Shown piece after piece: positions 1 through 5,858 of a stretch of DNA of 7,006 nt. The stretch comes from Bacteroidales bacterium (GTDB lineage: Bacteria; Bacteroidota; Bacteroidia; Bacteroidales; VadinHA17): the NCBI GenBank assembly GCA_025455535.1, contig JALOMM010000100.1:1-7006 (forward strand), in the 5' to 3' direction. The first letter of the stretch is position 1, and the number at the start of each line of letters is the position of its first letter. The notes below the pieces were generated by a model. That model did not search any database. It was not told the origin of the DNA and saw only the letters and a program-made list of their open reading frames with translations. The translations under genes and the position numbers were made by a program.

Positions 1-722
1 ATCTTCGATCCGGGATCGAGGGCACCGCTGCGGCTGATTATGATTTTTAGCGGGTTTTTTCCTCTCCAGAGGCGTACATCAAGTGCCGGGTTATCAGCCC
101 TCACCGTTCCGCCTCCTGCAAGGATTGCATCCTCCGCTGCCCTCCACCGATGTACCAGTACCCTCTCTGTCATTCCCGTTATCCAGTGAGGCTCTGCCGC
201 ATCGCCGGGCAACCTGTTGAAGTCAATGTATCCGTCTGCGCTCCGCGCCCATTTCAGTATGACCCAGGGGCGGTGCTTCTCATGCCAGGCAAAGAACCTC
301 CTGTTAACCCACCGGCATTCATCCCCGGCCACCCCTGACACGACCTCAATCCCTGCCTCCGTCATCTTCCTGATCCCCGCTCCAGCAACTTTGGGGCTTG
401 TGTCGATGGCGCCAACCACGACACGCTTTATGCCGCTCCTGATTATCAGGTCAGTGCACGGAGGTGTTCGTCCCTGATGCGAACAGGGTTCAAGACTGGC
501 ATAAAGCGTCGAATGCGGCAGCAGGCTCTTGTCGGCAACGGAGTTTATTGCATGCACCTCCGCATGAGGGGTGCCAGCCCTGAGATGGTATCCCTCGCCT
601 GTTATCCTGCCGTTATGCACGATGACCGAGCCGACGAGCGGATTGGGTGACGTATTGCCTTCCGCCCTGACCGCAAGGTCAAGACAGCGCCTCATATAGA
701 AAAGGTCATCAGGATGAGCCAT
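1..722 (-). CDS. ribD: RibD, bifunctional riboflavin deaminase/reductase (3' end cut off by window edge)
   Basis: RibD is a cytosolic enzyme that catalyses two consecutive early steps of riboflavin synthesis. It deaminates the pyrimidine ring of the GTP-cyclohydrolase II product, then reduces the ribosyl side chain with NADPH. The first 240 codons are visible, starting at ATG 722-720. The deaminase domain (about residues 5-130) shows NPLVG (27-31), the zinc/catalytic motif HAE (53-55) and the second zinc motif EPCSHQGRTPPC, with cysteines 80 and 89. The reductase domain starts near residue 150 with KWARSADGYID (157-167), followed by a GGGTVRADNP substrate/NADPH-binding stretch. Full-length RibD is usually about 340-360 residues, so roughly 100 are missing to the left. 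The start fits the usual RibD N-terminus, and no Shine-Dalgarno is evident. It is divergent from prmC with only 25 bp between start codons. The identification rests on motifs and is secure. Confidence 0.95.
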   Translation of the reverse strand, partial: MAHPDDLFYMRRCLDLAVRAEGNTSPNPLVGSVIVHNGRITGEGYHLRAGTPHAEVHAINSVADKSLLPHSTLYASLEPCSHQGRTPPCTDLIIRSGIKRVVVGAIDTSPKVAGAGIRKMTEAGIEVVSGVAGDECRWVNRRFFAWHEKHRPWVILKWARSADGYIDFNRLPGDAAEPHWITGMTERVLVHRWRAAEDAILAGGGTVRADNPALDVRLWRGKNPLKIIISRSGALDPGSK

Positions 723-735
723 GGGTTCAATTTCC

Positions 736-743
736 TATCTTTG
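736..743 (+). promoter_or_regulatory. Possible Bacteroidota -7 promoter element for prmC-recX
   Basis: TATCTTTG matches exactly the TAnnTTTG consensus recognised by the primary sigma factor of Bacteroidota. It lies in the 25-bp ribD-prmC gap, five bases before the prmC ATG, in the right orientation. The matching -33 TTTG element at the usual 19-21 bp spacing is not visible. That stretch is the start of ribD. Transcription would begin at or almost at the ATG, giving a leaderless or nearly leaderless mRNA. The short motif could be a chance match. Confidence 0.3.
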
Positions 744-856
744 AATCATGGCCGAAAAGTTACAAACAATAACCGAATTACGCCGACATGTGGCGCACCT
801 CCTGTCAGCCCTGTGGCAACAACCTGAAGCAGAGGCCATGGCGTCGGTTATAATAG

Positions 857-894
857 GCGAATACACAGGCATGGGCAGCGCGCGGCAGCCCTGA
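857..894 (+). other. Frame-transition zone in prmC, with a CCC-UGA site
   Basis: The upstream prmC frame is open until TGA 892-894. The downstream frame is blocked by adjacent stops TAA 851-853 and TAG 854-856. Any ribosomal shift joining the two must therefore happen between 857 and 894. The last sense codon before the stop is CCC (889-891) followed by TGA. Proline tRNA on CCC can re-pair with CCU after a +1 slip, and the frame required here is +1. I see no strong Shine-Dalgarno-like stimulator upstream, unlike prfB. The zone also holds two copies of GGCAGC (874-879 and 884-889), one in the old frame and one in the new, which could mark a deletion junction. Confidence 0.5.
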
Positions 895-904
895 GACAGT
901 CCGC

Positions 905-1588
905 ATGGTTTTGTCAGCAGCCGGAAGGGCAGCAGAGGGCGAGCCGCTGCAGTATATCTTCGGCTACACCATGTTCCTCGGCCATCGTTTGGAGGTCGGG
1001 CCCGGAGTGCTGATACCAAGGCCCGAGACTGAGGAGCTTACCTCCCTCATCATCAGTGAGAAAAAAGGTTTCAAGGGGGTAGCCACCGACATCTGCACCG
1101 GGTCAGGCTGCATAGCCATTGCCCTCTCACTGGCATTTCCGGAGGCGACGGTGTACGGGGCAGACAACTCGCAAAAGGCCCTCCGGACAGCTGACCGCAA
1201 TGTCATCTTAAACAGAGCCGGTGTGCGTCTCATTCCGTTTGACATCCTTTCTCAGCCTGCCGGAGCAATAGAGCAAAGCAACCTGATCGTCAGCAACCCT
1301 CCCTACGTGACAGAGAGTGAGAAAAGAATGATGCATGTCAATGTGACTGATCATGAGCCTCACGAGGCACTCTTCGTTCCTGACGATGACCCGTTGCTCT
1401 TTTACAGGCACCTTGTGAAGACAGCTGACGAACGCCTTGCCACTGACGGAAGCATCTATCTTGAGGCCAATGAGGCCTTTGCTGAAGAGGCAGCCAGGCT
1501 GTTCAACCCTTCCCGCTACCGTGAGATAAAAGTCATGACAGATTTCAGAGGAAAACAGCGATTCATCAAAGCAGTTAAAAATGGATGA
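905..1588 (+). CDS. prmC: Catalytic methyltransferase part of PrmC, as an open reading frame of its own (227 residues)
   Basis: This is the longest uninterrupted part of the split prmC locus. It holds the whole Rossmann-fold methyltransferase domain. The segment before the fold is GEPLQYIFG (residues 12-20), followed by IPRPETEEL (37-45). The SAM-binding motif I is DICTGSGCIAIAL (62-74). The catalytic NPPY that binds the target glutamine is at 131-134. The stretch EPHEALFVPDDDPLLFYR is typical of Bacteroidota PrmC. All catalytic motifs are intact, so the domain does not look decayed. If translated from ATG 905 alone it would lack the N-terminal helices that recognise release factors. The homology upstream of 905 in this same frame (SPETVR) argues that 905 is not the ancestral start. 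It ends in an ATGGATGA overlap with recX, which suggests translational coupling. Confidence 0.7.
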   Translation: MVLSAAGRAAEGEPLQYIFGYTMFLGHRLEVGPGVLIPRPETEELTSLIISEKKGFKGVATDICTGSGCIAIALSLAFPEATVYGADNSQKALRTADRNVILNRAGVRLIPFDILSQPAGAIEQSNLIVSNPPYVTESEKRMMHVNVTDHEPHEALFVPDDDPLLFYRHLVKTADERLATDGSIYLEANEAFAEEAARLFNPSRYREIKVMTDFRGKQRFIKAVKNG

Positions 1589-2054
1589 GGCAAAAGAGAA
1601 GAAGGAGCTTTTGCAGAGGGCTCAGCAGCTATGCTCAGGAAGGGAGTATTGCGTCAGCGATATAAACTCATTGCTTGGCAGGTGGGGGGCAACGGACGAA
1701 GAGACTAAAGCTGAGGTCATAACCAGGCTCAAAGAAGAGCGATTCATTGATGAAGCACGATATTGCAGTGCTTTTGCCCGTGATCACTTCAGGTACAACC
1801 AGTGGGGAAGGGTGAAGATAAGCATGATGCTGAAAGCCAAGAAGATATCAGAGGCTGACATATCAGCAGGGCTGGAAGCCATTGACATGGATGAATACCT
1901 TGATCTCCTCAGGAAAATAATCGTGACACAACAGAAAAAGATAAAGGCAAAGAACAGGTTTGACCTGAAGGGAAAGCTTCTCAGGCATGCACTGGGAAAG
2001 GGATTTGAGAGTCATCTTGTCTATGATGCCATTAACTCGCTCTTCAGAGACTGA
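1581..2054 (+). CDS. recX: RecX-family regulator of RecA
   Basis: RecX proteins bind the groove of RecA filaments and limit recombinase and coprotease activity. The protein has 157 residues, the usual size for the family, and is made almost entirely of the predicted three-helix RecX repeats. Recognisable parts are the first repeat ending in LKEERFIDEARYCSAFARDHF (about residues 49-69), then the basic NQWGRVKISMMLKAKKI (about 73-89), and the C-terminal repeat with KAKNRFDLKGKLLRHALGKGFE (about 122-143). These are the best-conserved stretches in Bacteroidota RecX. The ATG lies inside the last codons of prmC (8-bp overlap), so it is probably co-transcribed and translationally coupled. The upstream context is A-rich with no Shine-Dalgarno. 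recA is not in the window. The family call is secure, and the specific effect on RecA is inferred. Confidence 0.92.
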   Translation: MDEAKEKKELLQRAQQLCSGREYCVSDINSLLGRWGATDEETKAEVITRLKEERFIDEARYCSAFARDHFRYNQWGRVKISMMLKAKKISEADISAGLEAIDMDEYLDLLRKIIVTQQKKIKAKNRFDLKGKLLRHALGKGFESHLVYDAINSLFRD

Positions 2055-2057
2055 AAC

Positions 2058-2474
2058 TCAGAATAGCATCAGCCACAATGACCTGAGGAAGGGGTAGAAG
2101 GCAGCCAGGGCCATTACTGCCGAGATTATGCTGTCTGCAATTACTGTCTTCTTCAGCCTGTCAGCGGTCAACAGGCTTCTCACCCCCAGTGCGGCCCGCA
2201 TGATCAGCTGAACGGAAAAAAAGAGAAAGACCCTCAGTGAGGCGCTGTTCCATTGCATGGCCTCGTCTATCCTCCCCCTGACGATGAGTGAGAAGGCGTG
2301 TGACAGTCCGCACGAGGGGCATGGCTCCCCTGTAATTTTCTCATGAATGCACGGAACAGGATACCTGTTCTCATCAGGCGAATAAAAGCCGGAGTAACCC
2401 ATTATTATCAGGATCACTCCGGCAAGTATGGCATTGACAGTAAAGTATGCCCTCTGGTCGGCAGACCGTTTCAC
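2058..2474 (-). CDS. DUF2752 membrane protein with CPxCG motif
   Basis: This is a 138-residue membrane protein of the DUF2752 family, whose function is unknown. Hydrophobic segments lie at about residues 12-30, 78-98 and 110-130. Between the first two sits the family signature CPSCGLSHAF (52-61), preceded by Cys42 and followed by a GRIDEAM-type amphipathic stretch. The cysteine pair in CPSC could bind metal or act as a redox pair, but that is speculation. The start is GTG 2474-2472, because no ATG occurs in frame until inside the first membrane segment. It lies 13 bp downstream of the neighbouring membrane-protein gene, so it is the last gene of that transcript. Its stop is 3 bp from the stop of convergent recX, leaving no room for a separate terminator between them. 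Confidence 0.85.
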   Translation of the reverse strand: MKRSADQRAYFTVNAILAGVILIIMGYSGFYSPDENRYPVPCIHEKITGEPCPSCGLSHAFSLIVRGRIDEAMQWNSASLRVFLFFSVQLIMRAALGVRSLLTADRLKKTVIADSIISAVMALAAFYPFLRSLWLMLF

Positions 2475-2487
2475 CTGGCAGTTTGCT

Positions 2488-2967
2488 TTACTTCTCAGGC
2501 TCCGCCGGCTTGACAGTATCTACTGTCCCTTCAAGCTCATCAAGCTTGTTCTCAAGCTCGTTCTTGCGTGTCGTCGCCTTTATCTCAACCGTCTCCTCAC
2601 CGCTGTCGACACGTATTGTTACTTCATTGTCTCCGAACTCCTTCTCGATGTCTGATGTGACATCCTTGATCACCTTTTCAATCTCACTTGCCCAGTTGTC
2701 TGAATGGTTGGCCACTTTGCCTATGACAACTATCTGTGACACAGAGATCATAAGGGCGATTACCGCCACCGCCAGTCCGCCGATCAGGACTCCCTGGTTG
2801 TTCCTGGTACGTGAGAGGCCGACAATTGCCAATACCAGAGCAATCACTGCCGGCAGGATGGCTATAACACCCACACATGGCACTACTGCCAGAAGGAAAG
2901 CTATTATGGCTGTCACGAGGGCTCCCACACCCAGACCCGTTCCCTGTTTGTCTTTTTCTTCTTCCAT
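2488..2967 (-). CDS. Small multi-pass membrane protein with acidic coiled-coil tail ('CCC-motif'/DUF4190-like)
   Basis: This 159-residue protein has unknown function. A short charged start (MEEEKDKQGTG) precedes two hydrophobic segments (about 12-30 and 33-51) joined around PCVGV, then a GLSRTRN turn and a third segment (about 60-83). The layout resembles the DUF4190-like membrane proteins that Bacteroidota often encode beside DUF2752 proteins, as here. The remainder (about 92-150) is acidic, hydrophilic and heptad-rich, with an EIEKVIKDVTSDIEKEF stretch and a LENKLDELEGTVD stretch. It probably forms a coiled coil or a soluble tail. The gene begins 19 bp after the lipoprotein gene and ends 13 bp before the DUF2752 gene, so all three probably form one operon. 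The family assignment comes from topology and context and is moderate. Confidence 0.75.
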   Translation of the reverse strand: MEEEKDKQGTGLGVGALVTAIIAFLLAVVPCVGVIAILPAVIALVLAIVGLSRTRNNQGVLIGGLAVAVIALMISVSQIVVIGKVANHSDNWASEIEKVIKDVTSDIEKEFGDNEVTIRVDSGEETVEIKATTRKNELENKLDELEGTVDTVKPAEPEK

Positions 2968-2986
2968 TGGTTCAAGTATTAAGTAA

Positions 2987-3601
2987 TCATTCTTTTCTCT
3001 TGAGGATATCTCTGGTATCCTGTTCTAAAGACGTGACGGGAACTTCAATGATGCGTCCCGTCTCTATTTTATTTTCATAAAATATGAAAGTGGGCACTCT
3101 TTCAATTCCCATTGCAGGATAATCACCAAGTGGTGCCACCTTATTGATATCGACCCCTATGAATCTGATCCTTTCTTCGGGGAACCCCCATTCGGTCACA
3201 AGTTTCATGAATCTGGGCACCTCCCTGCGGCTGTCAGGGCACCACGTTCCAAGTACAATCGTTATTGCAAGGTCATCTGTTGCGATTGCCTTCAGTTCTT
3301 CAATTATATCTGTATCAGGCACATAGTCGGTGCTGTTATACTCTTTTTCATACCATGTCATATGCGGTTCACGGTCCCTTATCTGCCCAAGGGTCATGTC
3401 TCCAAGGAGCCATGTGGTGGCATCACGGAAGTCCCATACATGGTCCGATGCTTCGCCAGGCAATGAGGGCGCTGGCTGGATCACCTCACCGGCAGCCGGT
3501 GCATTTGCGGTCATCTGATCCTCCTGCGACAATCCCTTCTTTGAACTTTTACATCCTGTAAGTAACACAAGAACAATAAATAAGAGTGCAATTTTTTCCA
3601 T
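2987..3601 (-). CDS. Thioredoxin-fold lipoprotein with single-cysteine CPDS active site
   Basis: This 204-residue envelope protein starts with a lipoprotein signal peptide: MEK, a hydrophobic core, then the lipobox LTGC with Cys17 as the predicted lipidated residue. A low-complexity linker (about 20-50) leads to a thioredoxin-like domain (about 95-204). The core shows ITIVLGTWCPDSRREVPRF (about 113-131), with the active-site motif at C121-S124. The cis-proline loop RVPTFIFYENK (168-178) is also present. Thioredoxins normally carry CxxC, but here the second cysteine is serine, as in the 'WCxDSRREVPRF' proteins I recall from Bacteroidota. A classic dithiol reductase role is therefore doubtful, and a monothiol or binding role is possible. 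After the lipid cysteine the sequence KSSKKG does not fit the Bacteroidota surface-export signal, so it probably faces the periplasm. It is the first gene of a three-gene cluster. Confidence 0.88.
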   Translation of the reverse strand: MEKIALLFIVLVLLTGCKSSKKGLSQEDQMTANAPAAGEVIQPAPSLPGEASDHVWDFRDATTWLLGDMTLGQIRDREPHMTWYEKEYNSTDYVPDTDIIEELKAIATDDLAITIVLGTWCPDSRREVPRFMKLVTEWGFPEERIRFIGVDINKVAPLGDYPAMGIERVPTFIFYENKIETGRIIEVPVTSLEQDTRDILKRKE

Positions 3602-3636
3602 ATGGCCCAGGCATTAACAATGCAAGATAATCAAAA

Positions 3637-3672
3637 TTGAAAAACGGCTGTCAAAATTCTCCTGCAGCCGTT
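3637..3672 (-). terminator. Intrinsic terminator downstream of mutB
   Basis: Read on the minus strand, AACGGCTG and CAGCCGTT form a perfect 8-bp stem (3672-3665 with 3650-3643) around a 14-base loop. The second arm runs directly into TTTTTC and further T-rich sequence. It begins 24 bases after the mutB stop and precedes the lipoprotein gene, so it would end the mutAB transcript. The loop is long for a terminator, which lowers confidence. Confidence 0.6.
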
Positions 3673-3695
3673 CTCATGATCAGTCTCTTTCGCTT

Positions 3696-5852
3696 TCAGA
3701 CTGTCTGAAGCAATATTGTAAGTATCTGTTTTGCTGCTTTTGATACAGATGTTCCGGGTCCGAATATAGCCGCCACCCCTGAGTCATAAAGGAACTGGTA
3801 GTCCTGCGCAGGGATCACTCCTCCGGCGATGACAAGTATGTCATCACGTCCCAGTTTCTTCAGCTCGGCGATCACCTGCGGGATGAGTGTCTTATGTCCG
3901 GCGGCGAGGCTGGAGACCCCGAGCAGGTGGACATCATTCTCCACGGCCTGTCTGGCTGCCTCTGCCGGAGTCTGGAACAGCGGTCCGATATCTACATCGA
4001 AGCCTATGTCGGCATATCCTGTTGACACGACTTTAGCACCTCTGTCATGACCGTCCTGCCCCATCTTGGCAATCATGATACGCGGCTGTCGACCTGCCCT
4101 GGATGCAAACTCCGCAGCCAGTGTCCTGGCCTCCTCAAAATCTGAGTCAGACTTGTACTCTGATGAATATACTCCTGAAATGGTTCTTATCACGGCTTTG
4201 TACCTCCCTGCTATTTTTTCGCATGCATATGATATCTCTCCCAGCGTTGCTCTCTTCGAGGCAGCATCAACAGCCAGTTCAAGGAGGTTACCCTCTCCCG
4301 TCTCCGCTGCCCTGGTGATGGCATCGAGCGCCTTACGGCACTCATCCTCATTACGTGAAGCTCTGAGCTGTGCCAGTCTCTTTAACTGTGACTCGCGTAC
4401 GGCAGTGTTGTCAACCTCCAGTATCTCAAGTGGCTCCTCCACCTCAAGACGGTATTTATTGGTCCCCACAATCGTCTGTGCCCCTGAGTCGATCCTGGCC
4501 TGTGCCCTCGCTGCCGCCTCCTCGATCCTCATCTTGGGCACCCCTGACTCTATGGCCTTTGCCATGCCGCCAAGGCTCTCGACCTCCTGTATCAGCTCCC
4601 AGGCGCGGTGTGCTATCTCGTCAGTGAGTTTCTCGACATAATATGATCCTGCCCACGGGTCAACAGCCCTGCATATGTTAGTCTCCTCCTGGAGATATAT
4701 CTGTGTGTTGCGCGCTATCCTGGCCGAGAAATCGGTAGGAAGGGCAATGGCTTCGTCAAGGGCGTTTGTATGAAGGCTCTGTGTGTGTCCCAGTGCAGCA
4801 GCCATCGCCTCGATGCACGTACGGCCCACGTTATTGAACGGGTCCTGCTCGGTGAGGCTCCATCCCGATGTCTGTGTGTGGGTGCGCAGTGCCAGTGACT
4901 TCGGGTTTTTTGGATTGAAGTCGCTGACGATCTTTGCCCATAACATTCGCGCCGCCCTCATCTTTGCTATCTCCATGAAGAAGTTCATCCCTGAGGCCCA
5001 GAAGAATGAGAGGCGCGGGGCAAAGTCATCGACACTGAGCCCTGTATTGACACCCGTGCGAAGGTACTCAAGACCGTCTGCAAGGGTATAGGCAAGCTCA
5101 ATGTCAGCCGTCGCGCCGGCCTCCTGCATGTGGTAACCAGAGATGGATATCGAATTGAATTTCGGCATCTTCTCAGAGGTGTATCTGAAAATGTCGGCTA
5201 TTATGCGCATCGAAAATGCCGGAGGATAGATGTATGTGTTGCGCACCATAAACTCCTTCAGGATGTCATTCTGAATGGTCCCCTGCATCTCCTCGAGCTT
5301 TGCCCCCTGTTCAAGACCGGCAACGATGTAAAATGCCATCACAGGCAGTACGGCACCGTTCATCGTCATCGAGACAGACATCCTGTCAAGAGGTATCTGA
5401 TCAAACAGTATCTTCATGTCGAGGACAGAGTCAACGGCAACGCCGGCCTTCCCTACATCACCGACAACACGCTCATGATCAGAGTCATATCCGCGGTGCG
5501 TGGCTAGATCGAATGCCACCGAAAGACCTTTCTGGCCCGAGGCAAGATTACGCCGGTAGAATGCATTCGACTCCTCTGCCGTCGAGAACCCGGCATACTG
5601 CCTGACAGTCCATGGCATCATGGCATACATACCTGAATACGGACCGCGGAGAAACGGAGGCAACCCGGCAGCATAGCCGAGGTGTTCCATCTCCCTCATG
5701 TCTTCGCTCGTATAAACACTCTTCACCCTGATGCGCTCGCCCGTCTCCCAGACAGGGATAATGCCATTATCTTTCTCCCACTTCCGGATGTTCCCGGAGG
5801 GTGAGGAAACCTTTTCAAGGTCATGCATTGAATATCGTGGTCTCTTGCTCAT
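3696..5852 (-). CDS. mutB: Methylmalonyl-CoA mutase large (catalytic) subunit
   Basis: MutB is the catalytic subunit of adenosylcobalamin-dependent methylmalonyl-CoA mutase. The enzyme interconverts succinyl-CoA and (R)-methylmalonyl-CoA by a radical carbon-skeleton rearrangement in the cytosol. The 718 residues are a full-length family member. The N-terminal TIM-barrel substrate domain spans about 40-560, with [62 protein letters not shown] and [11 protein letters not shown]. The C-terminal cobalamin domain (about 585-718) has DGHDRG, where His602 is the expected cobalt ligand, plus GVSSLAAGH and AGGVIP. One deviation is a methionine (residue 79) where I recall the reference enzymes having an arginine, just before PWTVRQYAG. 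The gene starts 6 bp after mutA, so the two are co-transcribed. In fermentative Bacteroidota this enzyme works in the succinate-to-propionate route. meaB and the epimerase are not in the window. Confidence 0.97.
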   Translation of the reverse strand: MSKRPRYSMHDLEKVSSPSGNIRKWEKDNGIIPVWETGERIRVKSVYTSEDMREMEHLGYAAGLPPFLRGPYSGMYAMMPWTVRQYAGFSTAEESNAFYRRNLASGQKGLSVAFDLATHRGYDSDHERVVGDVGKAGVAVDSVLDMKILFDQIPLDRMSVSMTMNGAVLPVMAFYIVAGLEQGAKLEEMQGTIQNDILKEFMVRNTYIYPPAFSMRIIADIFRYTSEKMPKFNSISISGYHMQEAGATADIELAYTLADGLEYLRTGVNTGLSVDDFAPRLSFFWASGMNFFMEIAKMRAARMLWAKIVSDFNPKNPKSLALRTHTQTSGWSLTEQDPFNNVGRTCIEAMAAALGHTQSLHTNALDEAIALPTDFSARIARNTQIYLQEETNICRAVDPWAGSYYVEKLTDEIAHRAWELIQEVESLGGMAKAIESGVPKMRIEEAAARAQARIDSGAQTIVGTNKYRLEVEEPLEILEVDNTAVRESQLKRLAQLRASRNEDECRKALDAITRAAETGEGNLLELAVDAASKRATLGEISYACEKIAGRYKAVIRTISGVYSSEYKSDSDFEEARTLAAEFASRAGRQPRIMIAKMGQDGHDRGAKVVSTGYADIGFDVDIGPLFQTPAEAARQAVENDVHLLGVSSLAAGHKTLIPQVIAELKKLGRDDILVIAGGVIPAQDYQFLYDSGVAAIFGPGTSVSKAAKQILTILLQTV

Positions 5853-5858
5853 CTCCGG

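Larger units (their letters stand above)
748..1588 (+). pseudogene. prmC: prmC (hemK), release-factor glutamine methyltransferase, interrupted by a frameshift at a UGA
   Basis: PrmC uses S-adenosylmethionine to methylate the glutamine of the GGQ motif in peptide-chain release factors RF1 and RF2. The locus is split between two frames. Codons from ATG 748 give 48 residues resembling the helical N-terminal substrate-binding domain (ITELRRHV, PEAEAMASVIIGEYTG) and end at TGA 892-894. From about 857 the +1 frame is open and encodes the rest, including AEGEPLQYIFG, IPRPETEEL and the methyltransferase core. Joined with a +1 shift at CCC-TGA the product is 279 residues, a normal PrmC length (E. coli 277). 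Its inter-helix loop is about nine residues short, so a deletion of about 26 bp is also possible. It may be a pseudogene, a recoded gene, a gene started internally at ATG 905, or a sequence error. It overlaps recX by 8 bp. Confidence 0.75.

Noticed and set aside
217..477. Plus-strand frames at 150-338 and 217-477 in the left part of the window.
   Set aside because: They are antisense to ribD, whose conserved deaminase and reductase motifs explain this stretch fully.
2051..2061. Palindrome CTGA-aac-TCAG spanning both convergent stop codons.
   Set aside because: It arises because two TGA stops face each other. The stem is 4 bp with no T-tract, so it is not a terminator.
2447..2986. A 179-codon plus-strand frame opposite the coiled-coil membrane protein gene.
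   Set aside because: Its Ser/Thr-rich product is the shadow of the Val/Ala/Glu-rich minus-strand protein, and it conflicts with a coherent three-gene operon.
3611..3623. A small palindrome, GCATT-aac-AATGC, just upstream of the lipoprotein start.
   Set aside because: Five base pairs with a three-base loop is too short to separate from chance, and no promoter elements line up with it.
4066..4641. A 191-codon open frame on the plus strand opposite mutB, with several smaller ones (3829-4050, 4783-5091, 5130-5507).
   Set aside because: They lie entirely antisense to a well-conserved mutB. Their products are Ser/Ala-rich and low complexity, as expected from the complement of a codon-biased gene, and no domain is recognisable.
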